Origin: Soehngenia sp035406565
GTDB taxonomy: Bacteria; Bacillota; Clostridia; Tissierellales; Tissierellaceae
DNA: 10,929 bases
Direction: 5' to 3'
Assembly (NCBI GenBank): GCA_035406565.1
Contig: DAONLG010000051.1
Coordinates: forward strand, 1-10,929
Shown: one piece after another, positions 1-6,851 of the stretch
Position numbering within the stretch: position 1 is the first letter of the stretch
Layout: each line of letters opens with the position of its first letter
Program-made: the position numbers and the translations under genes
Notes under the pieces: model-generated
Told to the model about the DNA's origin: nothing
The model's database searches: none
The model's input: the letters and a program-made list of their open reading frames with translations, nothing else

Positions 1-26
1 TTATTTTTGCCAAAGGGGGTGAGTTC

Positions 27-1067
27 TTGATAGAATTGATAGATGTGAGTAAAAACTTTGTCACTGACAATAATTTGCATATTAAAGCAATAAGAAACAT
101 AAATTTAAAAGTTGAAAAAAAACAAATAGTTGGTATCATTGGGCATTCTGGTGCAGGCAAAAGTACATTGTTGAGATGTATAAATTTATTAGAAATACCA
201 ACAAAAGGTAAAGTTATAGTAAATGGCGATGATCTGACAACTTTAAACAAAAGAGAACTGATGCAAAAAAGGAAAAATATGGGCATGATATTTCAACATT
301 TTAATTTGATGACTCAAAGGAATGTGTTCAAAAATGTTTTATATCCACTTAAAAATTCAAAAATGGATAAAGAGATGCAACACAAAAGAGTGTTAGAATT
401 ATTAAAAATAGTTGGGCTTGAAGAAAAAGCCAATTCTTATCCTAGTGAATTAAGTGGAGGACAAAAGCAAAGAGTTGCGATCGCACGTGCATTAGCCAAT
501 AATCCTGATATTTTACTTTGCGATGAAATTACATCTGCGCTTGATCCTCAATCAACTAAGTCAATACTTTCATTATTGAAAAGCTTAAGAGATAAACTGG
601 ATTTGACTATAGTTTTGATAACGCATGAAATAGAAGTTGTTAAGGAAATTTGTGATTATGTTGTTGTTCTTGACAATGGTGAAATTGTTGAACAAAACAA
701 CATAATAGATATTTTTAAAAACCCAAAGCATAATAAGACTAGAGAATTGATAAATAGTTCAACTAATTTCAATAAATTCGATGAATTATTGAAAGAAAAT
801 ATGAATTTTTTTGGGGATTTGAGTAATGGGATACTTGCAAAAGTCAAGTATGTAGGTGAAACAGTAAAAAAAGCAATTTTGTCTGAAGCATCAAGGAAAT
901 ACAATGTAGATATATCGGTATTATTTGGTAATCTAGATTTAATCAAAAACGTACCATTTGGAGAGTTGATTGTGAAATTTGATGGTACTATAAATGACAT
1001 AAATGAGGCTATAAATTATTTTATTAATAACAATATTGAAGTAGAAATTATAAAAGGAGAGTGTTAA
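27..1067 (+). CDS. metN: Methionine ABC transporter ATP-binding protein MetN
   Basis: This is the ATPase of the MetNQI importer, which powers uptake of methionine (D and L forms) at the cytoplasmic face of the membrane. The 346-residue length is normal for MetN. Visible motifs are Walker A GHSGAGKST (about 39-47), Q-loop Q90, signature LSGGQ (142-146), Walker B ILLCDE (162-167) followed by TSALDP, and the switch histidine H200. The C-terminal 80 residues or so (about 266-344) look like the NIL domain, which in E. coli MetN binds methionine and inhibits transport when internal methionine is high. The start is TTG at 27, chosen because MIELIDVSK matches the family N-terminus and a strong AAAGGGGGTGA ribosome site lies at 12-22. 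It is the first visible gene of metN-metQ-metI, with metQ starting 2 bases after its stop. The promoter and leader are outside the window. The methionine assignment rests on family resemblance plus the NIL domain and neighbours. Confidence 0.95.
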   Translation: MIELIDVSKNFVTDNNLHIKAIRNINLKVEKKQIVGIIGHSGAGKSTLLRCINLLEIPTKGKVIVNGDDLTTLNKRELMQKRKNMGMIFQHFNLMTQRNVFKNVLYPLKNSKMDKEMQHKRVLELLKIVGLEEKANSYPSELSGGQKQRVAIARALANNPDILLCDEITSALDPQSTKSILSLLKSLRDKLDLTIVLITHEIEVVKEICDYVVVLDNGEIVEQNNIIDIFKNPKHNKTRELINSSTNFNKFDELLKENMNFFGDLSNGILAKVKYVGETVKKAILSEASRKYNVDISVLFGNLDLIKNVPFGELIVKFDGTINDINEAINYFINNNIEVEIIKGEC

Positions 1068-1069
1068 TT

Positions 1070-1903
1070 ATGAAGAAACTAAATTTAGGTTTAGTGTTTT
1101 TATTATCGTTAGTGTTATTTTCAGCATGTGGTAAGGAAGTATCAAATGTAGAGACTGATGATTTTACAGTGGTTAAAGTAGGTATAGTAGGAGAAGAATC
1201 TGTAATGTGGGGACCAATAAATAACATATTGGAAAAAGATAAAATTAGAGTTGAACTTGTTAAATTTTCTGATTATAACTTGCCTAATCAGGCACTTGCC
1301 GATGGTGAAATAGATCTAAACGCTTTTCAACATAAAGCATTTTTAAATAGTGAGATTGAAGCTAAAGGTTATGATATTGTTGCGATTGGGGATACATTAA
1401 TAGCACCGCTAGATATTTATTCTAAGAATATAAAAAGCCTTGATGAAATAAAAGAAAATGATAAGATTGCAATCCCAAATGATGTAACAAATGGAGGTAG
1501 AGCTTTAAAAGTTCTAGAGGAAGTTGGATTGATAAAAGTCAAAGAGGAAGCATTATATACACCTAGCATTGAAGACATAACAGAAAATAATTTAAATTTA
1601 GAAATTATACAAGTAGATGCAGCTCAGTTGCCTGCTTTATTGCCAGATGTTACTGCTGCAGTAATAAATGGAAATTATGCTCATGATTATGGATTAGATC
1701 CTAATAAAGAGGCCATATATGTTCAAACTATTGAAAGCATAAAAAAAGATAATCCATATATAAATTGTATTGTTGCAAGAACAGAAGATAAAGATAACCC
1801 TATATACAAGAAGATTGTTGAGGCATATCAAACTGATGAGGTGGCAAAGGTCGTAGAAGAGACATATGGAGATTTATACTTACCAGCATGGAATATAAAA
1901 TAG
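1070..1903 (+). CDS. metQ: Methionine-binding lipoprotein MetQ (NlpA family)
   Basis: This is the substrate-binding protein of the methionine importer, anchored by a lipid on the outer face of the membrane. The first 20 residues form a lipoprotein signal: MKK, a hydrophobic stretch, then LFSAC with C20 as the likely lipidated cysteine. Position -3 is F rather than the usual L, which is a mild deviation. Family hallmarks include LADGEIDLNAFQHKAFL, the SLDEIKENDKIAIPNDVTNGGRAL region and an AVINGNYAHDYGLDP segment. The protein has 277 residues, typical of MetQ. I chose ATG 1070 over the in-frame GTG at 1061, because AAAGGAGA (1053-1060) sits 9 bases before the ATG and would touch the GTG. The gene begins 2 bases after the metN stop and is followed by metI, so translation is probably coupled. 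Related NlpA proteins bind other amino acids, but full N-Q-I linkage favours methionine. Confidence 0.94.
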   Translation: MKKLNLGLVFLLSLVLFSACGKEVSNVETDDFTVVKVGIVGEESVMWGPINNILEKDKIRVELVKFSDYNLPNQALADGEIDLNAFQHKAFLNSEIEAKGYDIVAIGDTLIAPLDIYSKNIKSLDEIKENDKIAIPNDVTNGGRALKVLEEVGLIKVKEEALYTPSIEDITENNLNLEIIQVDAAQLPALLPDVTAAVINGNYAHDYGLDPNKEAIYVQTIESIKKDNPYINCIVARTEDKDNPIYKKIVEAYQTDEVAKVVEETYGDLYLPAWNIK

Positions 1904-1919
1904 TTAGAGAGGGATAAAT

Positions 1920-2597
1920 ATGAATATAATTGTAAAATTATTCCCTAATGTTGTAGATAAAAGCCAAGAATTCATACAGAGTATATTCCAAACTTTATAC
2001 ATGGTAGGAATTTCATTTGCAATATCATTTATTATCGGATTAGCATTGGGAATTGTTTTAGTAGTAACAAGAAAAAATGGAATAATGCAAAATAGATTCA
2101 TCTATTTTGCATTAGATAAAATAGTTAACATATTTAGAGTCATCCCATTTATTATATTATTGGCAGCACTTATCCCACTTACACGATTAATTGTTGGAAG
2201 CGCGATTGGGACCAAGGGTGCAATTGTACCTCTAGTTTTTGGGACAGTACCTTTTTTTGCTAGACAAGTTGAGGCATCACTACTTGAGATGGATGATGGA
2301 GTCATTGAAGCTGCTCAATCTATGGGGAATACAGGGATAGAGATTATTTTCAGGGTGTATCTTGTTGAGAGCCTACCAAGTCTTGTAAGGGCAAGTACTA
2401 TTACAATTATTAGTTTAGTTGGGCTTACTGCAATGGCAGGTGCTGTTGGAGCAGGAGGCCTTGGCGACTTTGCAATAAGATACGGGCATATGAGAAATCA
2501 AATTGATGCGACATATGCTACTATGATTGTGATGATATTGTTTGTGGTTTTAATACAGTGGATTGGAAATTACATCATTAAAAAGACAAGCCACTGA
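1920..2597 (+). CDS. metI: Methionine ABC transporter permease MetI
   Basis: This is the membrane-spanning subunit of the MetNQI importer. The protein has 225 residues, near the usual 215-220, with about five hydrophobic segments (roughly 23-50, 66-88, 100-115, 159-180, 199-222). The coupling (EAA) loop that contacts MetN is visible as EAAQSMGNTG followed by IFRVYLVESLP (about 130-153). The segment GAVGAGGLGDFAIRYGH (174-190) is very typical of MetI. A GAGAGGG ribosome site (1907-1913) precedes ATG 1920, and the gap from metQ is 16 bases. The gene order here is N-Q-I, whereas E. coli and Bacillus have N-I-Q. The 3' end overlaps the converging aminotransferase gene by 20 bases, and I see no terminator between them. 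Confidence 0.94.
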   Translation: MNIIVKLFPNVVDKSQEFIQSIFQTLYMVGISFAISFIIGLALGIVLVVTRKNGIMQNRFIYFALDKIVNIFRVIPFIILLAALIPLTRLIVGSAIGTKGAIVPLVFGTVPFFARQVEASLLEMDDGVIEAAQSMGNTGIEIIFRVYLVESLPSLVRASTITIISLVGLTAMAGAVGAGGLGDFAIRYGHMRNQIDATYATMIVMILFVVLIQWIGNYIIKKTSH

Positions 2598-3777
2598 TAT
2601 AGTCTTTAAAAACCATACCTAATCTCTTCATGCCAAGTTCTATTGTGGACTCATCATTTGAAGAGTAATTAAGTCTAATATAATTGTTACATTCTGATTG
2701 GTTTATAAAGAAAATTGAACCTGGAACATATGATACTTTATATATTTGTGATGATATTTCAAGTAACGTCTGTGTGTTGATTTCTTTAGGCAATCCTAAC
2801 CAAACAAATAGTCCACCTTCTGGTTTAATAAATTGTATATGCTCAGGGAAGAATTCTTCTATACACTCAACCATTTTATTGAGTCTATTGAGATATAATG
2901 GAAAAATTTCAGCTAAATGTGACTCATAGAACCCACTTTCTAAAAATTCTGAGCATATACCTTGAGATAGAAGACTTGTGTTTGTATCCGCACCACTTTT
3001 TGCTAAAACTAGTTTTTCAATAATTTCTTTATTAGCTACTATTACTCCAACTCTAAGGCCCGGCGCTAATATTTTAGAAAAACTACTTAAATATATTACA
3101 TTTTCATATTTGTCATGAGATTTGATAGGCAATACTGGCTCTCCAAGAAATCTAAGATCATAATAGGGATCATCTTCCAGGAGAACAGTTTTGTATTTAT
3201 AAGTTAATTCACAAATGGCAATTCTTCTTTCTTTAGAAAGAGTAATACCAGTTGGATTTTGAAAAGTGGGAATTATGTATAGCAGTTTAGGATTATGTTT
3301 TATTAATTTAGTTTCTAAATCATTTAAGTCAATCCCATCACGATCCATTTTCACAGGAATTACCGTTGCACCATATTTTTTAAATACAGGTAGCGCAGCG
3401 AAAAAAGTTGGAGATTCAACTAACACTACATCTCCATCTTGAATTAAAATTTGTGATACTAGCTCAATTCCTTGAGTTGCTCCTGTAGTTATTAAAACAT
3501 TTTCCAAACTTGCATTTATATTTCTTTTATTCGCAATATGTTCAATAAAATTTTTTCTCAAGGGTATATACCCTTCTTGAAGACCATAAGACAACATACT
3601 TTCAGGGTTTTGGGTCAGAAGCTTGTTTGTAGCATTAATTATAAATTCTACTGGATATGCTTCTTTCGAAGGACTTCCTAAGCTAAAAGATATAATTTCT
3701 TTATCAGATGACAATTTCATTATCTCATTTAATGGGTCATCAGGTATTTTCAGAATTCTATCAGCAAATTTTACCAT
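2578..3777 (-). CDS. PLP-dependent aminotransferase, class I/II (KAT II/LysN-like)
   Basis: This is a 399-residue aminotransferase of the 2-aminoadipate/kynurenine aminotransferase-type group, without the GntR helix-turn-helix found in MocR regulators. Visible features are SFSLGSPSKEAYP (30-42), YGLQEGYIPLR (64-74), the NPTG asparagine region (174-177), EDDPYY (201-206; D202 and Y205 are the likely cofactor contacts), and SSFSKILAPGLRVG with K235 as the Schiff-base lysine. VPG (351-353) and YIRLNYS with R368, the likely carboxylate anchor, follow. The 30-residue Tyr-to-Lys spacing (Y205 to K235) equals that which I recall for human KAT II. ATG 3777 has a clear GAGGTG ribosome site (complement of 3783-3788). 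The amino donor cannot be read from the sequence. Tail-to-tail linkage with a methionine importer makes methionine or a branched/aromatic amino acid possible, but this is inference. It has its own promoter and diverges from an EamA transporter, which may export or import its substrate or product. Confidence 0.9.
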   Translation of the reverse strand: MVKFADRILKIPDDPLNEIMKLSSDKEIISFSLGSPSKEAYPVEFIINATNKLLTQNPESMLSYGLQEGYIPLRKNFIEHIANKRNINASLENVLITTGATQGIELVSQILIQDGDVVLVESPTFFAALPVFKKYGATVIPVKMDRDGIDLNDLETKLIKHNPKLLYIIPTFQNPTGITLSKERRIAICELTYKYKTVLLEDDPYYDLRFLGEPVLPIKSHDKYENVIYLSSFSKILAPGLRVGVIVANKEIIEKLVLAKSGADTNTSLLSQGICSEFLESGFYESHLAEIFPLYLNRLNKMVECIEEFFPEHIQFIKPEGGLFVWLGLPKEINTQTLLEISSQIYKVSYVPGSIFFINQSECNNYIRLNYSSNDESTIELGMKRLGMVFKDYISGLSF

Positions 3778-3816
3778 AACATCACCTCAGTTTAAAATAT
3801 ACTTAATATTATATAA

Positions 3817-3845
3817 ATTCTATATATTAATACAAATATTGTCAA
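3817..3845 (-). promoter_or_regulatory. Predicted sigma-A promoter of the aminotransferase gene
   Basis: Read on the minus strand, TTGACA (3845-3840) and TAGAAT (3822-3817) are separated by exactly 17 bases. This is a near-consensus housekeeping promoter placed about 40 bases from the aminotransferase start codon. A second possible -10, TATAAT (3813-3808), lies just downstream. This is a prediction from the motif only. Confidence 0.68.
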
Positions 3846-3867
3846 TCCTATTGATGTTGTGTATAAA
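3839..3867 (+). promoter_or_regulatory. Predicted sigma-A promoter of the EamA transporter gene
   Basis: TTGTCA (3839-3844) and TATAAA (3862-3867) are separated by 17 bases. Transcription would start near 3874 and leave an untranslated leader of about 90 bases before ATG 3964. The -35 box lies within ATTGTCAAT (3838-3846), the same palindrome that holds the -35 box of the opposite promoter. Polymerase binding at the two promoters is therefore likely to be mutually exclusive. A weaker alternative is TTGATG (3851-3856) with TAAAAT (3873-3878). Confidence 0.62.
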
Positions 3868-3953
3868 AGTGCTAAAATTTATTATATATTTATATTGTGA
3901 TGATTATATGGTGAATTCATGATAATATGTAATTGTACAATAAATTTAAATTA

Positions 3954-3960
3954 GGGGGGG
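3954..3960 (+). promoter_or_regulatory. Seven-G ribosome binding site
   Basis: The ribosome site of the transporter at 3964 is a run of seven G residues, ending three bases before the ATG. A pure G run is unusual in such an AT-rich setting. It pairs only partly with the anti-Shine-Dalgarno sequence and could change length by slippage. Confidence 0.6.
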
Positions 3961-3963
3961 CAA

Positions 3964-4842
3964 ATGAGAAATAAACAGATTCAATCTAATTTATTATTGC
4001 TTTTAACAGCTGCAATTTGGGGTTTAGCATTTGTTGCACAAAGGGTAGGGATGGATTATATTGGCCCATTCACTTTTAATGCAGTACGATTTTTACTAGG
4101 TAGTATTTCTTTAGCACCAGTAATAAGGATTTTTTATTCCAATAAGAGTGATAGAAAAATTGATAAGAGAGTAATAAAATATGGAATTATAGCTGGAAGC
4201 TTTTTATTTGCTGGATCTAGTCTTCAACAAGTTGGTTTATTATACACAACTGCTGCAAAAGCAGGATTCATTACAAGTTTATACATAATATTAGTACCTA
4301 TTATTGGAATTTTTATTGGACAAAAAACAAGTAAGAACATATGGATAGGAGCGATTATTGCTGTTATTGGATTATATTTATTAAGTGTGAAAGAAGATTT
4401 ATCAATAGGGTTTGGAGATTTACTACAATTAATAGGAGCTTTTTTTTGGGCGATGCATATAATATTAATAGGAGAATTCTCAAACAAAGTTAATCCACTT
4501 AGATTATCGCAGATACAATTTGCTACATGTTCATTACTTGCATTTATAGCAGCTTTGTTATTTGAAAATATTGAAGTTACATCAATATTTAAAGCTTATG
4601 CACCAATACTTTATGGAGGGATTCTTTCTGTTGGAGTAGCATATACATTGCAAGTTGTTGCACAAAAAAATGCAAAAGCTGGTCCGGCAGCAATAGCAAT
4701 GAGTATGGAGGCTGTTTTTGCAGTAATTGGAGGTCTTTTATTTCTTAATGAAAGCTTAGATGTAAGGGGCTATATGGGCTGTGGATTGATGCTAGTTGGA
4801 ATGATTATATCTCAATTAGATGCATTTAGACAAAATGCATAA
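3964..4842 (+). CDS. EamA/DMT-family transporter (10 membrane segments)
   Basis: This 292-residue inner-membrane protein belongs to the drug/metabolite transporter superfamily, whose members export or import amino acids, nucleotides, sugars or drugs. It has two EamA repeats (about 10-141 and 150-286), each with roughly five hydrophobic helices. Typical signatures are AAIWGLAFVAQRVGMDYIGP near the N-terminus (16-35), AGFITSLYIILVPIIG (100-115) at the end of repeat one, and AIAMSMEAVFAVIGGLLFLNESL (243-265) in repeat two. The TSLYIILVP type places it with the large uncharacterised RhaT/EamA group. ATG 3964 follows the seven-G ribosome site. It is divergent from the aminotransferase, which could mean transport of a related amino or keto acid, but the substrate is not readable. 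A long AT-rich leader precedes it, and no strong terminator follows. Confidence 0.9.
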   Translation: MRNKQIQSNLLLLLTAAIWGLAFVAQRVGMDYIGPFTFNAVRFLLGSISLAPVIRIFYSNKSDRKIDKRVIKYGIIAGSFLFAGSSLQQVGLLYTTAAKAGFITSLYIILVPIIGIFIGQKTSKNIWIGAIIAVIGLYLLSVKEDLSIGFGDLLQLIGAFFWAMHIILIGEFSNKVNPLRLSQIQFATCSLLAFIAALLFENIEVTSIFKAYAPILYGGILSVGVAYTLQVVAQKNAKAGPAAIAMSMEAVFAVIGGLLFLNESLDVRGYMGCGLMLVGMIISQLDAFRQNA

Positions 4843-4874
4843 TTCTGAAAGATAGTTTTAAAGCTATATTAAAC

Positions 4875-4903
4875 TTGACATAGCATTTTCTAAAAAGTAA
4901 GAT
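4875..4903 (+). promoter_or_regulatory. Predicted sigma-A promoter of the phasin-like/ABC1 kinase operon
   Basis: A consensus TTGACA (4875-4880) is followed after 17 bases by TAAGAT (4898-4903). The expected start would be near 4910, at the first bases of the AAGGAGG ribosome site, giving a leader of only about 14 bases before ATG 4924. The gap from the preceding transporter holds this promoter and no good terminator, so read-through from upstream is also possible. Confidence 0.65.
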
Positions 4904-4923
4904 ATATTAAAGGAGGCGATATT

Positions 4924-5211
4924 ATGGAATTTAATCTAAGCAATATATTGTTAGCTGGGATTGGGAGTTTAGCCTTTACTTACGAAAAAGCTACTGAGAT
5001 TATTGAAGAACTTGTAAAAAAAGGTGAGTTAACTGTAAAACAAGGCAAGGAACTCAATGAAGAGCTAAAAAGGAAAATGACAAAAAACATTACTAAAGAT
5101 ACTCTACTGACAAAGGAAGACATAAAAGAAATAATTGCAGAGCTTGATTTAGCTACAAAAGATGATATTGATGAAATAAAGAACAGACTTGATAAATTAG
5201 AAAACAAATAA
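4924..5211 (+). CDS. Phasin-like small helical protein
   Basis: This 95-residue protein resembles the short phasin-like (polyhydroxyalkanoate granule regulator type) proteins often found in Firmicutes. It has a mildly hydrophobic N-terminus (NLSNILLAGIGSLAFTYEKA, 4-23). Amphipathic helix follows, with VKKGELTVKQGKELNEEL (31-48), the pattern typical of this family. A short charged C-terminal coiled coil (DDIDEIKNRLDKLENK, 80-95) completes it. There is no signal peptide and no cysteine. The AAGGAGG ribosome site at 4910-4916 supports ATG 4924. It lies just upstream of the ABC1-family kinase gene, with a hairpin between them, and from memory this pairing recurs in clostridia. I see no polyhydroxyalkanoate synthase here, so a granule role is unsupported. 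A membrane- or lipid-associated partner or regulator of the kinase is a reasonable guess. Confidence 0.7.
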   Translation: MEFNLSNILLAGIGSLAFTYEKATEIIEELVKKGELTVKQGKELNEELKRKMTKNITKDTLLTKEDIKEIIAELDLATKDDIDEIKNRLDKLENK

Positions 5212-5213
5212 TA

Positions 5214-5240
5214 GAATACCCTGCAAAATGCAGGGTATTC
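5214..5240 (+). promoter_or_regulatory. Perfect 11-bp hairpin between the phasin-like and kinase genes
   Basis: GAATACCCTGC (5214-5224) pairs perfectly with GCAGGGTATTC (5230-5240) around a 5-base loop. It starts 2 bases after the phasin-like stop and ends 19 bases before the kinase ATG. It lacks a proper U-run, so it is at best a weak terminator or attenuator. It may also be an RNA processing or stability element that sets different levels for the two genes. The 9-base sequence AAATGCAGG occurs both in the hairpin (5226-5234) and over the kinase ribosome-site region (5244-5252). Confidence 0.6.
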
Positions 5241-5259
5241 TTCAAATGCAGGTGATAAG

Positions 5260-6849
5260 ATGGATAACACTAAACCAAATTCTAGGCTTAGAGAGATAAT
5301 ATCAATTTTTGTTAAACATGGTTTAAATAATGGGATTCAAGGATTTAGTGATCCCTATGAGTTGAGAAAAGCATTTGAAGAACTTGGCCCAACTTTTATT
5401 AAAATCGGCCAAATATTATCAACACGACCAGATTTAATTCCTAATGAATATATTGAAGAGTTTAATAAACTACAAGATGATGTCACTCCTGAAGATTTTA
5501 GTGAGTTGAAACCAACAATTGAAAAAGAATTGAAGAATAATTTAGAAGAAATATTCATTAAAATATATGAAATTCCTTTAGCATCTGCATCTATGGCTCA
5601 AGTGCATCTTGCTATCCTATTAACTGGAGAGGAAGTTGCTGTCAAAATTCAAAGACCATACATAAAAGAAAAAATGCTTGGGGATATACATATTTTAAAA
5701 AAAATATCGAAATTTATAAAGAGGGTAATTTCTGAGGATTTAGTAGATATCGACAATATCATTGAAGAACTTGAAAAAAGTGTTATTAACGAGTTGGATT
5801 TTTTAATTGAAGCAGAAAATATGGACAAGTTTCGGAATTACAATAAGGATGTAAAATATATCTACTGTCCTGAGGTGTATAGAGACTATACAACTGATAA
5901 AATATTGACAATGGGGTATGTAAAAGGCATTAAAATATCAGATATAAACAAGATAAATTCAGAAGGTTATGATTTGAATGACATAGCAGTAAAACTTGTA
6001 CAAAATTATATGAAACAAGTACTTGAAGATGGATTCTTCCATGGTGATCCTCATCCTGGAAATTTGATGATATATAAAAACAAGATAGCATATCTTGATT
6101 TTGGAATAATGGGATTTTTAGAAAATAGCTTGCGAAGGAAGTTCAATACTTTATTAACCGCTATTGCATTGAAGGATTTAGATATGATGACTGAAGCTGT
6201 TATTAGGATAGGAGATTTTAATGCAGATATAGATAAATTAAACTTAAAAAAAGATATCTCAGTAATATATAACAAATACATTGAAAGTTCACTAGAAGAG
6301 ATTGAGCTATCTGAAATAATGGAACAAATTTTTAATGTGGCAAAGAAGAATCATATAAAAATGCCAAAAGATATGGTAATTTTTTCTAAAAGCCTACTAA
6401 CTGTGGAGGGCCTTGTAGCTATATTGGATCCTACTATAACAATGATGGATATAGTAATTCCATATGTAAAGTCTAGATTAATGAACAGTGAAAATCTAAA
6501 AAAAGAGTTTAAGGCAAATTTAATGGAAAGCTATTTAGCATATAAGGCAGGTTTGAAGATACCTGTATCTTTGCATAAATTAATTGAAAAGATTAATAAT
6601 GACGATACTAAATTGGGTTTAAATGTTAAAGATCTTGATGAAATAATTAGCGAAACAAATAGGATGGTTAATAGAATTGTTTTTGCTATTATAGTTTCCG
6701 CAATAATCCTTAGCTCTTCACTTATACTTCATAGAAATATTGGGCCAAAGATTATGGACATATCAATATTAGGACTTGGTGGGTATATATTTGCAGGTAT
6801 TTTAGGGTTTTGGCTTTTGATTTCAATATTAAAATCAGGGAGAATGTGA
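5260..6849 (+). CDS. ABC1/UbiB-family atypical protein kinase-like protein (AarF)
   Basis: This 529-residue member of the ABC1/ADCK/UbiB family is a membrane-tethered atypical kinase or ATPase linked in other organisms to isoprenoid lipid and quinone metabolism. It has the family-specific KxGQ motif FIKIGQILSTRPDLIP (46-61). The alanine-rich loop ASASMAQVH (108-116) replaces the usual glycine loop. VAVKIQRP with K129, ELDFLIEAENM (178-188), the catalytic HGDPHPGN (261-268) and metal-binding DFG (280-282) follow. All catalytic residues look intact. The C-terminus has two hydrophobic segments (about 473-490 and 500-525), as is common in bacterial homologues. ATG 5260 has an AGGTG ribosome site (5250-5254). 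The likely clostridial host probably lacks ubiquinone, so the common label 'ubiquinone biosynthesis protein' should not be taken literally. It is preceded by the phasin-like gene and followed after 2 bases by a transporter. Confidence 0.92.
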   Translation: MDNTKPNSRLREIISIFVKHGLNNGIQGFSDPYELRKAFEELGPTFIKIGQILSTRPDLIPNEYIEEFNKLQDDVTPEDFSELKPTIEKELKNNLEEIFIKIYEIPLASASMAQVHLAILLTGEEVAVKIQRPYIKEKMLGDIHILKKISKFIKRVISEDLVDIDNIIEELEKSVINELDFLIEAENMDKFRNYNKDVKYIYCPEVYRDYTTDKILTMGYVKGIKISDINKINSEGYDLNDIAVKLVQNYMKQVLEDGFFHGDPHPGNLMIYKNKIAYLDFGIMGFLENSLRRKFNTLLTAIALKDLDMMTEAVIRIGDFNADIDKLNLKKDISVIYNKYIESSLEEIELSEIMEQIFNVAKKNHIKMPKDMVIFSKSLLTVEGLVAILDPTITMMDIVIPYVKSRLMNSENLKKEFKANLMESYLAYKAGLKIPVSLHKLIEKINNDDTKLGLNVKDLDEIISETNRMVNRIVFAIIVSAIILSSSLILHRNIGPKIMDISILGLGGYIFAGILGFWLLISILKSGRM

Positions 6850-6851
6850 TA

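Noticed and set aside
656..1000. Open frame on the minus strand inside metN
   Set aside because: It lies wholly antisense to a well-supported gene, has no ribosome site or recognisable family, and has the composition expected of a shadow frame.
3623..3922. Plus-strand open frame across the aminotransferase 5' end and the divergent promoter region
   Set aside because: It overlaps a strong gene, runs through the promoter boxes, and its C-terminal part is low-complexity translation of AT-rich DNA.
4851..4867. Palindrome around ATAGTTTTAAAGCTAT after the first EamA gene
   Set aside because: The stem is weak and AT-rich with a wobble pair and no T-run, so it is not a convincing terminator.
4980..5270. 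Serine- and phenylalanine-rich open frame antisense to the phasin-like gene
   Set aside because: The Ser/Phe-rich composition is what the reverse complement of a Lys/Glu-rich coding sequence gives, and no ribosome site was seen.
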